Both the position numbers and the translations under genes were made by a program. Of a stretch of 64,000 nucleotides of DNA, positions 11,458 through 21,535 are shown piece by piece. The notes below the pieces were generated by a model. It saw only the letters and a program-made list of their open reading frames with translations, was not told the DNA's origin and made no database searches. This DNA comes from Hyaloperonospora brassicae (lineage: Eukaryota; Oomycota; Peronosporomycetes; Peronosporales; Peronosporaceae): assembly GCA_947650285.1 (NCBI GenBank), contig CANTFL010000449.1:43698-107697 (forward strand), written 5' to 3'. Each line of letters opens with the position of its first letter. Within the stretch, counting starts at the first letter, position 1.

Positions 11458-11904
11458 ATGGATATTCGTCAGCAATACAAAGACAGCTCGAATACGTATC
11501 GTCAGCAGTCCGAGGTTGATGGCAACTTGCGGCCTGACGTGTCGGATGTATGTAGAAAGTCGATACTATGTGTGGCCACAACTGAGGCGAAGGACAGATG
11601 CTATTCTGAAGGGCACGACAGAAACTTAAGACAGAGTCAAAAACAATTGCACGTTGCTCATGGTAATGACAGCTATTTCGAGTCTAACTATTTGGAGAGT
11701 GAAGTGCAAGACTTTATCGACACGCGTGATCCGTACCTCGCGTCATGTTGTTGCTGCAGCTCACTGAGTGCGTACCGTAGTGCCTTCGTCTGCCAAAGCT
11801 CGAGCTATCAGTATCCATATACGCTCGAGGCTGGACAATTCATTCAGCGAATAAGTGACTCTGTAATATATATTTACATGCGCCGAGTATCCGTTAGATA
11901 TTAG
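11458..11904 (+). CDS. Uncertain 148-aa ORF, broken in L1
   Basis: Open frame inside L2 with a Cys-rich patch (SCCCCSSLSAY). In L1 the same stretch (3898-4330) carries two single-base insertions (aggtttaatgg for aggttgatgg, and aaaaaaatttt for aaaacaatt) that break it. There is no signal peptide and I recognise no family. It may be a decaying gene or a chance frame. Confidence 0.2.
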   Translation: MDIRQQYKDSSNTYRQQSEVDGNLRPDVSDVCRKSILCVATTEAKDRCYSEGHDRNLRQSQKQLHVAHGNDSYFESNYLESEVQDFIDTRDPYLASCCCCSSLSAYRSAFVCQSSSYQYPYTLEAGQFIQRISDSVIYIYMRRVSVRY

Positions 11905-12053
11905 TAGTCAGCTGCGGTAACAACAGTGGCTTCGTTACCTTAGCATCTGCTAAATTGTAGACGTATTCGCCAGTCCACTGCAAACCATTGACCCCGGAGC
12001 GCTTGAGTATATAAAATATTTAAAGAACAGGGTCACTTACGTACCTTTGCAAC

Positions 12054-12058
12054 CTGGC
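12054..12058 (+). repeat. Target-site duplication, left copy
   Basis: The bases ctggc directly precede the left LTR and recur at 19747-19751 directly after the right LTR. The uninterrupted locus in L1 (about 4483-4492) reads cctagcactcttc, confirming a 5-bp duplication, as expected for Ty3/gypsy integration. Confidence 0.9.
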
Positions 12059-12583
12059 TGTAGCGGAGCTACACAGCTCCTTAAGTCAGATAAAGACTTA
12101 ATGCTCTTACGAGCAACTTTGGTTCTACGAACCCGACTCAGAGAGTCAACAGCTCAGAGGGCTAAGGTTTTGGTTCAGAGAACCCGACTCAGAGAGTCAA
12201 CAAGCTCAGAGAGCTTACGGTCCCCGTTCCTAAGGGACCAAACGATTCAAAAGAATCACAGCACAGAGTGCTCAGGAGAAGCTACCTTCACAGGTATTGC
12301 TAGCTCCTACCGATCAAAGACGCCTCGTAAGGCACGTGTCTTTCAGTGATCAAAAGGGGAACTGAATTTTTATTTTTTTATTAAACCTAAAGAACACCTT
12401 AGAACAACGTATTTAACCTGCCCTAAATAACCTCTTAAAAGATCTCGTAATTAATTGATGATAGACATCAGTCTTCAACAATTGATACACTCACTGTGTT
12501 CTAAAATTACTTTATAGGGTACCCCCTCTCTTGTGTGCACCACACCTATCGTCGACTACCAGCCGACGTGTAACCCCGTTACA
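12059..12583 (-). repeat. Left LTR of element 1 (3' LTR in element orientation)
   Basis: 525 bp. Its first 215 bases are a run of twelve adjacent mini-hairpins, listed under findings, most with 5-bp stems and an AGA loop on the plus strand. It ends in the quasi-palindrome GTAACCCCGTTAC, the same terminal theme (CGGG-CCCGTTACA) as the LTRs of elements 2 and 3. Confidence 0.95.
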
Positions 12584-12592
12584 CCCTCCCGC
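12584..12592 (-). other. Polypurine tract of element 1
   Basis: Read on the minus strand, GCGGGAGGG abuts the 3' LTR start (TGTAACG). This is the expected place and composition for the plus-strand primer of an LTR retrotransposon. Confidence 0.6.
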
Positions 12593-12691
12593 ACCAGACT
12601 GGCGTTACCACAAAACGTCAATCGGCTTCTTTCCTCGAAGAGGTCGGTGTGTGTGTGTGCTTAACCTCACGGTTGCTAAACACGAAACACC

Positions 12692-13914
12692 ATGGCATTG
12701 TCACCCAACGAGTCTCGGACTCTTTCCTCTTACCTCGACTTCGATGAGGATGTAGACTATGGTAGTGATACCAGTGTCCGTTGAGATGACGGGAAATCGA
12801 CCCACTCCGCTGTACCTGAGGCTCTTCCTCTAACAGCTCCGAATCCGTTCGTTGAACGTGGTGATACCACCGCGCCAGTGGCGCAGCATCATACAACAGA
12901 TGCAGATGAGAACATCATCACGATCCCGCTCGACGAGCAACAAGAGATAATCCTTCAGCGTGAGGAGAAAGCTCGACGCCGAGCGCATACCCAGGCGGTT
13001 GTTCAGAACCGGAGTGGTTAGTGTTTGCAACACCTGACGTGGTGCAACGTCTCCGTCAAGCGGAAGGCCGTAACCTCGCAACATGGTCAATTGCACCAAA
13101 GACTACGTCTCCGGAAGACATTGCATTCCGTAAGGTTCTACATGAGAGGTATCTCGAACCATTTTTTACCACGCAAGGTCAGTACCTTGCACACCTTGAG
13201 AGTCTCTCTCATGGTGTTTCGGTTCGACCAAGAAAGGGCGTGCCCACCTTGTTGTTCGCTAACGAACTTCTCGAGGAGGAGGACAATCAGTTCATCCGTT
13301 GGGTGTACGGCAAGCGGCACCTTAATAGTTTGCCAGCGCTGCATGCCAGCGCCGATGTGGCTGACGTTCGTCTAGAACGAAAGCTCCGGTTCGAGTACGC
13401 CAAACTCAAGGCCAGAGGCCAGTTGCGTACACGTACGCGTTATGCTCCGACAACAATGTTAGCCACGGGTAACTACCCTAAGGTGCGGAGCAACACGCTA
13501 CCTCCCAACACTATTTATGAGAAGCGTTCTCGTTCGCAAGGCGACCCTGGCCACGATGTTCAAAAACATCCACGCCTAAGGGCAGTCCTGCCGAAGGGGC
13601 ATCTCATACTCCCACGAGTTTTCCGACTCCGGGTACCCTCGCCACTTCACCAGATACTGGTATTGGCCACGACGACGATGTCGCTGAAGGATTTTTCCAC
13701 ATGGAACTGGTTGTTCCCTTGCTCATCGAGCAGCGTCGGTGGTAGTCGGGGCACCGAAGGAGAAGCATGAGAAGGTGCTCCGTGAGCTGAGTGGTCTCCA
13801 AAGACATTGGGTAAGACCCAGAGTGCGCTCGACGCGATGCAAGCCCGTGTTCAAGCATTGGAGTTGGTCTTAGCCCGTGTGGATGGTCCGCTTGACCTCC
13901 TGGTTCGGATGTAA
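12692..13914 (+). pseudogene. Antisense ORF (aORF) of element 1, degraded
   Basis: This frame runs opposite to gag-pol, between the pol end and the 3' LTR. It starts at ATG 12692 (MALSPNESRTLSS), is stopped at 12782, stays open in the same frame to 13019, and shifts frame into a 249-codon open stretch (13021-13770). The latter is rich in charged helices (RLERKLRFEYAKLKARG). A last coiled-coil-like piece (DAMQARVQALELVLARV) ends near 13914. No known domain is recognised. Elements 2 and 3 have plus-strand frames in the same place, although sequence similarity to theirs is not obvious. Confidence 0.45.
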
Positions 13915-14488
13915 CAGCCGACGGCAAGGCCCTATTACCCGGTGCAAGCGCCTCCGAGTTCACATGGGACGGGCCCCGATAAGGTTTAAGTAAGCCAACG
14001 TAGAACACTGGGTGTGTGCGCAGTTTGCGCGGAAGGTTGAGCGTGTACGCCAATCCCTTCTTAGCAATGGCCGTGAATGGCACAATGAAGCGCGGAAGCA
14101 ACTTTGTCTTGAAGACGGCAGACACTACATTTGTAGGTAGGTTTTTAGCTTTGAGTAGGACTTGGTCTCCGACCTTATAACTTTCAATACAACCTTTGCC
14201 TTTAGCATCAGCTTGTTCCTTTTGCTTATCTTGGCTATCAGCCAGTGCATCACGTAAGTATCGTAACACATTCAAGCGCGTTGCGAGAAACTCGCTTACC
14301 TGTTTATGAACAGTAGCAGGGCTGATACCAGCAAGCCGATCGGCAACTCCTCCCCCACCAAGCCCTGAACCACGCAGTGGTAGCGTTAACGGAATGCGAG
14401 GGCGTGTGAGACCATTCACATAAAACGGTGTGTAGCCGGTGGAGGCATGCACGGCGTTATTCAACGCAAACTCAACGACAGGGTGCAT
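13604..14488 (-). pseudogene. Element 1 pol: integrase C-terminal part and linker
   Basis: A 294-codon minus frame starting in the integrase core tail (VVEFALNNAVHASTGYTPFY, a classic gypsy integrase motif). It continues through KVGDQVLLKAKNLP, the GPY/F-like module, and LRTHPVFYVGLLKPY. Pol probably ends soon after this motif, because the remainder turns low-complexity and overlaps the plus-strand aORF. Confidence 0.8.
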
Positions 14489-14494
14489 CGAACT

Positions 14495-15364
14495 TCAACG
14501 CTTTGGCGTTTCATCGCAAACACTGCGCAAGATGTCACCGATGATGCGATTCACTCGCTCGGTTTGACCATCGGTCTGCGGATGATCCGCCGTGGACATG
14601 TCCAAACGTGTGCCGAGCACCTTGAAGATGAATTTACAAAACTTTCCAGTGAAGCGAGGGTCTCTGTCAGAGACAATTGCCAAAGGCTAGCCGTGTTGTC
14701 GAAACACTCGATCGATAAACAGCGTAGCTGTACCTTCACCATCAATGGTATCTGGCACAGCCGCCAAGTGAGCCATCTTGCTCAAACGGCCAATAAAGAC
14801 CTCAATACCCGTATTGCCTTGCACATCTTTCGGCAGAATGAACATGAAATCCATGCTGATGGGCTCCCAGCACCCAGAGGGTATAGGAAGACTAGCAAGC
14901 GGAGCATCCGCATGAGCTGAGGGTTTCACCCGTTGACACGTTTCGCACGTACGCACGTATGTGCTTACCCATTTGTAAAGTTTGGGCCACCAATAATATT
15001 GGCTCACAGAGCTATATGTCTTCTTTCGACCGAGATGACCGCTCACCGCAGTATCATGCGCCTCATGCAGGATCCGATACTTCAATTCCTCATCATGAGG
15101 GACAACGATACGGGGAGTATTTTCCATATCTGTGCTATAGCACAACAGGCCTTTATCGATGGAATATCGATGTAGCCTCTCACGCAAACGTGCCGACAAT
15201 TTAATGTCTGAGTCGTTAAACTCCTCGCTCCCCAGAGCACGTAGCAGAGCTACACAGTGTTCATCCATTGAATATGCCGTACGGATTAGGTCAGTGACCG
15301 ACGACGACAGAGTCGTAACCTGATCAAGCTCATAGTCAGGCCTGCGTGACAATGCATCAGCCAA
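14495..15364 (-). pseudogene. Element 1 pol: integrase zinc-binding and catalytic core
   Basis: Begins with ADALSRRPDYE, the RNase H/integrase linker. It has the zinc-binding set (HEAHD, GHLGRKKTYSS, TCETC) and catalytic core landmarks: SMDFMF (first Asp), SDRDPRF (second Asp) and PQTDGQTERVNR (Glu). A frame break near 14687 separates the first part from the SDRDPRF part, so the integrase cannot be made as one chain. Confidence 0.85.
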
Positions 15365-15850
15365 AGCATTCTGCTTGCCCGGCTTATACTTTACCTCGAA
15401 GTTGTGTTCCGCAAAGAATGAGAGTCAACGAGCCATTCGCTGAGGGAGATGTGGCGACTGGGTCGCAGTGCGTAATGACGCATGATATGTTTAGATCACA
15501 AAAGGCTTAGAGCCAAGCAGATGAACTCTGAATTGGACTAAAGCATACTTCATTGCAAGTGGCTCTTTGTCATGAACTGGATAGTTCTTTTCAGCCGCTT
15601 TCAGCTGCCGGGGATCAAACGCAATGACGCGTTCCCGTCCATCAAAATCTGACTGTAACAGGGAGCTGCCTATGGCAGAGTCAGATGCGTCACAGGCGAC
15701 ACTGAAAGGCCGATCAGGATCAGGCAAAGCCAAGATTGGCGCATGAAGGAGGCTTTCCTTTACTGCTTGAAAGGCATCATGCTCGGTGCTAGTCCAGCAC
15801 TACTCCACATCCTTATAAAGAAGATTGAATAATGGCCAAGGCATAGCTGC
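15365..15850 (-). pseudogene. Element 1 pol: RNase H domain
   Basis: The minus frame at 15733-15491 holds PFSVACDASDSAIGSSLLQ, then RVIAFDPRQLKAAEKNYPVHDKE, which are the standard gypsy RNase H blocks. In-frame stops flank it on both sides, although the neighbouring RT connection (VKESLLHAPILALP) and the downstream ALADALSRRP are readable across breaks. Confidence 0.8.
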
Positions 15851-16062
15851 ATAATTCGCACTGTACTTGTGCAAGTAATCGACAAGGCCAAGCCGCTTAT
15901 GTAATCCTTTTGGTTCTTTGGAACCGGCCAATCAACTATGGCTTTTACCTTAGCGGGTTCCGCTTGAACGCCTCGCTTACCAATAAATCATTCTAAAAAG
16001 ATTATTTCTTCTGCACCAAAGATGCACTTATATGCGCTGGAGTACATCGCGTTCGTGCGCAT

Positions 16063-16824
16063 TCACTCGAGCACCGCTCGTAAATGGTCAATGTGATTGT
16101 CCACATCTGACCGACCGTTCATAGCACGTCTTGGGACAAAGATGTCATTAAAGTACGTCTGTGCATATCCTCGGTGAGGTCTGAACAATTGTGTCACAAG
16201 ACGATTAATTGTAGCCGGAGGATTTGATGACCCTTGCGGCATAACAATCCACTCCCAAGGCATAAAGCTTGGAGTGCTGACCGCTGTCAGCAAAATATCG
16301 CTTTCTCGCATGAGTAATTGGTAATACCCATCGACTAAATCGAGTGCACTGTACATTGTACATCCCAGCATATTGTTCTGAAGACCATCTTTCCGAGAGA
16401 TTGGTGTCTGAGCCGGGATCGTGGCAGCATTAAGCTTATTGTAAGCATGAACGATGCGCCACTTTCCATTGGGCTTTCGAACACAAAATGTGGGCGTGGA
16501 ATGAAGAGATTGGATCTAACGAACTATGCCCGCTGCGTGCTTTGCACGAAACAAGTCGTCTATGAAGTCACACTGCTCCTTTAATAAAGGCCACTGCCGT
16601 GTTACGCAGTATTTAGTTCCAGGAACTAGGTTAATTTCGTGACGCACACCTCTGTCAGGAGGTAAGACAGACGGCGAGTCGTGACACACCACGTCTTGAA
16701 ATTCCTTTACTAAAGGATAAAACGGATCCAGCGGATCTTTAAGGATCGCAGATCCACTACGCGCACTTAATGATGCCTTTGTGTCCTCGAGGACGGATTC
16801 GTCTAATAACGAGGAAGAACTCAA
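16063..16824 (-). pseudogene. Element 1 pol: reverse transcriptase with altered catalytic box
   Basis: Two minus frames (16824-16516 and 16371-16063) cover the RT. Readable blocks are DRGVRHEINLVPGTKYCVTR, FCVRKPNGKWRIVHAYNKLNA (across a stop), YSALDLVDGYYQ, PQGSSNPPATINR and TYFNDIFV. In the last, the YxDD catalytic box reads YFND, losing one metal-binding Asp. Besides the frame breaks, this would inactivate the enzyme. Confidence 0.85.
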
Positions 16825-17017
16825 CTCTGCATCGGGTCAAATGACCACTTAATCGGATAGTTCTCCGGCCTGTAAGGCTTGGCTAAAGTCGCCATCAGAC
16901 ATTTCGTCCAATTCGAAGAGAGCGTTTATAGACGGAAGAGTTGCGAGACGGATGTTACCATCAACATGACCAGTTACTCCATTAACAAGTGTGTATAGTG
17001 TATTGTTGCTTTTATCA

Positions 17018-17960
17018 CTATGGGACGTATCTGACGGGGGGGCGCTCATCAGCTGCCACTGGGCGTCGGGACTGACGGATCGTAGACCCATTACGGTTTC
17101 TAAAAGTTGGGACAGTAGGGTCCCTGTAGTTGCTAGTTGTCTTAGCACGCTCTATACGAGAGCTCATGTCTTGAGCGACATCTGGTGGAGAGTTATGTAA
17201 CTCGAACACTTCACCCAGTGGATTTACACGTACCAACTTACGTACAGCGTCCGGGCCTAGCCCTAAGCACTCTGGATTCTTGCCATTAATTTCATTACCG
17301 AAATTCAGTGAGGTGCCACCTCGGCCGCCCTCACTCGGTGTAACTTCACGTGCCACCGCACTTACATAATGGATTTTACTTCCTGTATGTCCCGCCCGTA
17401 GACCAACCATGCTTGACGCATGCTGTGACTCATTATCACAACGAGTATCACTCAACCGAGTACATCTCCTTTCAAACACATCAGAAGAGCTCCGCTCAAT
17501 ATTCATTTCATAAGCAATCGAGCGAGTTAGCTCCGACATACCAATGTCCAGCACATTGACATCTTCCGCCAATGACTCGCGCCAATAGTGCTTTTGCTGC
17601 CTAGCAAAGGTAGGTTCATGACTCTCCAAAGATTCGCTAGGAACATTGCGCGTGGCGCCTAAGGTCTTAGACCTCCAATCGATCCATGATTCATGGCGTT
17701 CAAGCCATGCCATGCCTAGGATGAGATCGTATCTCGAATCCAAGTCAAGGACGAGACATCGTTCTGTGCTATCAAAGTCCAAAAACTTCACGCCTAAGTT
17801 CAACGGAACTTTAGGCACAGTAATGCGACTACCCGTTGCTAACCGAACAGTGATGGAATCACCGTCGTGCGCTTTGAGCGCCTCAGCTTATTGCTGACTC
17901 CCCTCAAGGGAACGGCGTCTAGAATAGTTGTATGACGCCCCAGAATCAATTAATATCGAC
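17018..17960 (-). pseudogene. Element 1 pol: aspartic protease and downstream linker
   Basis: Minus-strand reading around 17950-17900 gives LIDSGASYNYSRR with the DSGA active site. A stop at about 17890 interrupts it, then PKVPLNLGVKFLDFDSTERC and LDSRYDLILGMAWL follow, the protease tail (ILGM.WL). The remaining 200 codons or so (17690-17018) are a polar linker before the RT. Confidence 0.75.
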
Positions 17961-18016
17961 CAGTGCTTCTCAAAGCCTTTAACTATCTCCTCGGCGACTA
18001 ACAAGCCAGGCTTGTA

Positions 18017-18337
18017 TCAACGCTCTGTGCTTGCTACCACGGAGCTCTGTGGGGCTAAGCCCTGTGTTGCTCTACCTCGTAGAGAAGTGACAGAACTCAG
18101 TTCTACACCGGTAGGGCGCCCCGCGCCTACTGGTTGTCGACGTTTCCCCGTGTCAAAAAATTTATTTTGGTTGAGGCTTGGGTTTCGACCCATATGAGTC
18201 GGTCGTTGCTTACGCAAAGGACAGGTGGGACGCAAGTGTTTAGTGCTTCCGCATATGTAACAACGTCTCACCTCCTGTCGTTGATCGGCAACATGAAGCA
18301 CAGCTTCATCTTCATCTTCAGCATTGCTGAGATCCAT
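18017..18337 (-). pseudogene. Element 1 gag: CCHC zinc knuckle region
   Basis: The minus frame contains CYICGSTKHLRPTC, which fits the C-X2-C-X4-H-X4-C nucleocapsid knuckle that binds genomic RNA. The rest of gag lies upstream to about 18650, where stops interrupt it. The location directly before the protease fixes the element's orientation. Confidence 0.8.
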
Positions 18338-19202
18338 CTGTTCGGGCTTACAGTAAGCTGAGCTATTTGCTCAGGTTTCCCTCGCATAGCTTGGGCTGTA
18401 CCCATTCCAACCAAGTCTTGCTGACTTCAAATTGTGCTCAGCATTTTGAGCGATGCTAATCGCTTCGGCAAAGTAGAGGAATTGACCCGAAACACTTCGG
18501 TCCTGGCAACGCCATTACGAATACCTTCTATGAAGACAGTCACATAGACTGTCTCAGGGAGAGGGTCAGACTGCATGGCAGCCATCAGAGTTCTCCACTA
18601 TAAAACAAAATCCGTACATTTAATTTTATCCTGACAGGTAAAAAATAAATTTAATTACACGCGGTATGCCTAGTTGGGCGGCGAGGACACTCTCAAAATA
18701 TCTAACTTGAGCGTACCCATGTTGGAAATGCCAAGTCGACATACTTGCCACACGTCAGAGCCCACTATCTAGCTCTTCCATCGAGCTTTAAGATAGCCAG
18801 CGAGACCTGCTGGTGCTTAAGTGAGAAAAGGCCAGAGCTCATATCCATCTCAATCTCACGGATCCAGAGGTTCAGGTTTTCCCCCTCCTTCTTCGAAGTA
18901 ATGTTTAACGTCCACCCGAAGGGGACGAGGATCAGCCTCTTCTGGTGGCATTGCCACGTAGCGTGTCGGCATAGCCGACGCTACTTGGTTTTGAACCTGC
19001 CCTAGAAGGGCCGTTTCATACTGCATGAAGGTCTAGACTCTTGCGTTGAGCACATCGAGACCTTGTGCAGATAGAAACTCCACACACTCTGGGCCTACGG
19101 CCGCGGTGAGCTTCTCAAGCGCGGCCTTTTGGGCCTCAGAGAGGAGTGTGGATTGCTCCATCCTCACAGAGGATCAGTCGTTACCGACTCAGGCGTAGAT
19201 TG

Positions 19203-19220
19203 ACTACAAGTGCTACCAAG
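19203..19220 (-). other. Primer-binding site candidate of element 1
   Basis: Immediately inside the 5' LTR (the right LTR), the minus strand reads TTGGTAGCACTTGTAG one base after the LTR end. Its complement ends in CTACCA, as expected for a tRNA 3' end. I cannot assign the tRNA. Confidence 0.45.
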
Positions 19221-19746
19221 TGTAGCGGAGCTACACAGCTCCTTAAGTCAGATAAAGACTTAATGCTCTTACGAGCAACTTTGGTTCTACGAACCCGACT
19301 CAGAGAGTCAACAGCTCAGAGGGCTAAGGTTTTGGTTCAGAGAACCCGACTCAGAGAGTCAACAAGCTCAGAGAGCTTACGGTCCCCGTTCCTAAGGGAC
19401 CAAACGATTCAAAAGAATCACAGCACAGAGTGCTCAGGAGAAGCTACCTTCACAGGTATTGCTAGCTCCTACCGATCAAAGACGCCTCGTAAGGCACGTG
19501 TCTTTCAGTGATCAAAAGGGGAACTGAATTTTTATTTTTTTATTAAACCTAAAAGAACACCTTAGAACAACGTATTTAACCTGCCCTAAATAACCTCTTA
19601 AAAGATCTCGTAATTAATTGATGATAGACATCAGTCTTCAACAATTGATACACTCACTGTGTTCTAAAATTACTTTATAGGGTACCCCCTCTCTTGTGTG
19701 CACCACACCTATCGTCGACTACCAGCCGACGTGTAACCCCGTTACA
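19221..19746 (-). repeat. Right LTR of element 1 (5' LTR in element orientation)
   Basis: 526 bp, matching the left LTR except for one extra A in a short A run near 19550. It contains the same chain of mini-hairpins. Confidence 0.95.
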
Positions 19747-20506
19747 CTGGCACTCTTCATGACGTATGCTTATCAGCAGCTTGAGAGCGACGGCGTATCC
19801 ACACTGATTATCCAGTCATCCTGTCATTCACGATACAGATATGCCCAACATTAGATCGCAGCTGCATACTGTCATCGTTAGTGGCGACATGCGCGTCGGA
19901 AAAGAATCACAAGACTGTCATGCTGAGCGAAACAGTCTGTCACTTCCCTTTAATTCTTGTCTTGTGAGTTCCTTCTAGATCCTGGCGTTGTCCACTGACC
20001 CCTGTATATCAACAACATAGGTGACGCACTAGAGTGCAAAACCAATACCGTTTACATCTTGTTCTGCCAGAAACTGTGCTCAGTCGCAGGACAGCTCGTC
20101 AACTTTTACATATCGCCCTGAAGTTGCAGAAGAAATGATCAGCTACTTGTCAGAGCCTCAATTTGTATGCCGTAGGCGGATCACGGTCCTACCTTATTCC
20201 GATGGTTTCGTTTACGTAGGTCCGCGTACATTCATAGGAATGCAATTGCGGCTAGAGGTGACACATTGCATGTAAGGCTCGGCTTTATGGGCTCGTTCGC
20301 CTCCTCTTGAAACGGCGAGGACCCGGGCAGGGTCGTGGTTTTCCTATAAGCTTGATTGTGTTCTTTGAGCTTCTCTTCGCGTAGAGCTCGGTGCTATGTA
20401 CCGCTGTCGTTTTGCCATCTGTCAAGACGAGCACAAATCACGACCCAAACATAACTGATTATATGTCTTTGTGTAGTTGGGGATAGACTTGGGGACAGGT
20501 AGTCTT

Positions 20507-20818
20507 TCAGTTGGGGATGTTTAACCCGTCCCGTCCATGCAGCCCACTCGGGGTAGTCAGCAAGGGTAGAACAGACGCCCCACAGTTGAGATGCTCCACA
20601 CGAGCATCGACGAAGCGTGTGAGAAACCCGTCTTCGTCGCAGATGCGATGACAAAGACACGTCTTCGCAAAGGATCGGGGTTCTTGCGAGTGCACGAACA
20701 CGCCCGCATGCAAAAGGTCACATAAAGAGACGCATAACCACGTGTGTGCGTAGAGAGGTTGAGCAATGAAAACAAAAGGCGTCTTCAATCGTTCTACGGC
20801 GGAGATAATCACCCGCAT
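20507..20818 (-). CDS. Small ORF divergent from effector copy D, unknown
   Basis: Second copy of the frame at 5240-5599, almost identical and divergent from the effector. The start is less certain here because upstream bases differ (20819-20866). No recognised family. Confidence 0.28.
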   Translation of the reverse strand: MRVIISAVERLKTPFVFIAQPLYAHTWLCVSLCDLLHAGVFVHSQEPRSFAKTCLCHRICDEDGFLTRFVDARVEHLNCGASVLPLLTTPSGLHGRDGLNIPN

Positions 20819-20965
20819 GTGTCAAGTAACGTCTTTCCACGCTGCTCGTTGAATCGTTGCATTCATTCACACGAGCAGATGGCGACGGCCCATCGTACAA
20901 CGCGACAATTCGCGTTTGCACATCGCAAAACACGATCAGAAACGCACGTCGATGCATGAGCTGAT

Positions 20966-21012
20966 CACTGTCCCATTTTCGATTCAGCACCCAAGCGCCC
21001 TGTGCTCCATCC
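20966..21012 (+). promoter_or_regulatory. Conserved promoter/leader block, effector copy D
   Basis: Same core as the block at 487-533, about 32 bases before the ATG of copy D. Confidence 0.5.
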
Positions 21013-21043
21013 ACCGCCCGCAGAACACGTGACCAAGTCGTGC

Positions 21044-21535
21044 ATGATGCGAATCGTTCGCTTTCTTCTTGCTCTGGGCGCGTTTTCGGTGAGCACTTTC
21101 GACGTCATATCGGCCGATAGCGGTGTGCAAGTCGTTCAGCGTCCCCAGAATGATGGCCGGACGATCCGTCGTCTCAAAAACGTCCATACGGACGACAAGG
21201 AGCTGGACCCGGAGGATGATGTGGTATTGGCGCGGGTCAAGGGGGAAGAGAGAGGACTATCTTCCGTGCGTAACTGGTTCAAGCCATTTACGCGCGGGAC
21301 ATCCAAAGACGAAACGAGTACCATGGACGCGGTGAAGGGTGTGTTGAAACGTGAGGATTCGATCAAGCTGACTATGAAACCATCAGGGACGGAAATGGCG
21401 TCGAAGGCACGAAATGGGGCATCCATGTCACATGGTAAATTGTCGACCATGGAGTTAGTCGGGATTGTTGTTGGACTTTTACTGGCCTTCTTGACCGTCA
21501 CCGTAGGGCCCGTCATTTTTCTCACACAGACATGA
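21044..21535 (+). CDS. RXLR-like secreted effector, copy D, with altered membrane tail
   Basis: 163 aa. Residues 1-137 follow copy B with scattered changes (Glu29 to Gln, Gln39 to Arg, Ile65 to Val). From residue 141 the tail differs: the hydrophobic segment reads IVVGLLLAFLTVTVGPVIFL and the protein ends in TQT five residues early, without the basic RNGPRF tail. RRLK and EER are unchanged. Change concentrated in the membrane segment and its flank suggests diversification or relaxed constraint there. Confidence 0.83.
   Translation: MMRIVRFLLALGAFSVSTFDVISADSGVQVVQRPQNDGRTIRRLKNVHTDDKELDPEDDVVLARVKGEERGLSSVRNWFKPFTRGTSKDETSTMDAVKGVLKREDSIKLTMKPSGTEMASKARNGASMSHGKLSTMELVGIVVGLLLAFLTVTVGPVIFLTQT

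Larger units (their letters stand above)
12059..19746 (-). mobile_element. Ty3/gypsy LTR retrotransposon, element 1 (young, coding region broken)
   Basis: This 7688-bp element has 525/526-bp LTRs beginning TGTAG and ending TTACA, a 5-bp target duplication, and gag-PR-RT-RNaseH-IN in that order on the minus strand, which is the diagnostic Ty3/gypsy order. By eye the LTRs differ by one inserted A (right LTR near 19550), so insertion was very recent. Yet pol is broken into several frames and the RT catalytic box reads YFND instead of YxDD. Movement in trans by an intact relative is the simplest explanation. Confidence 0.95.
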
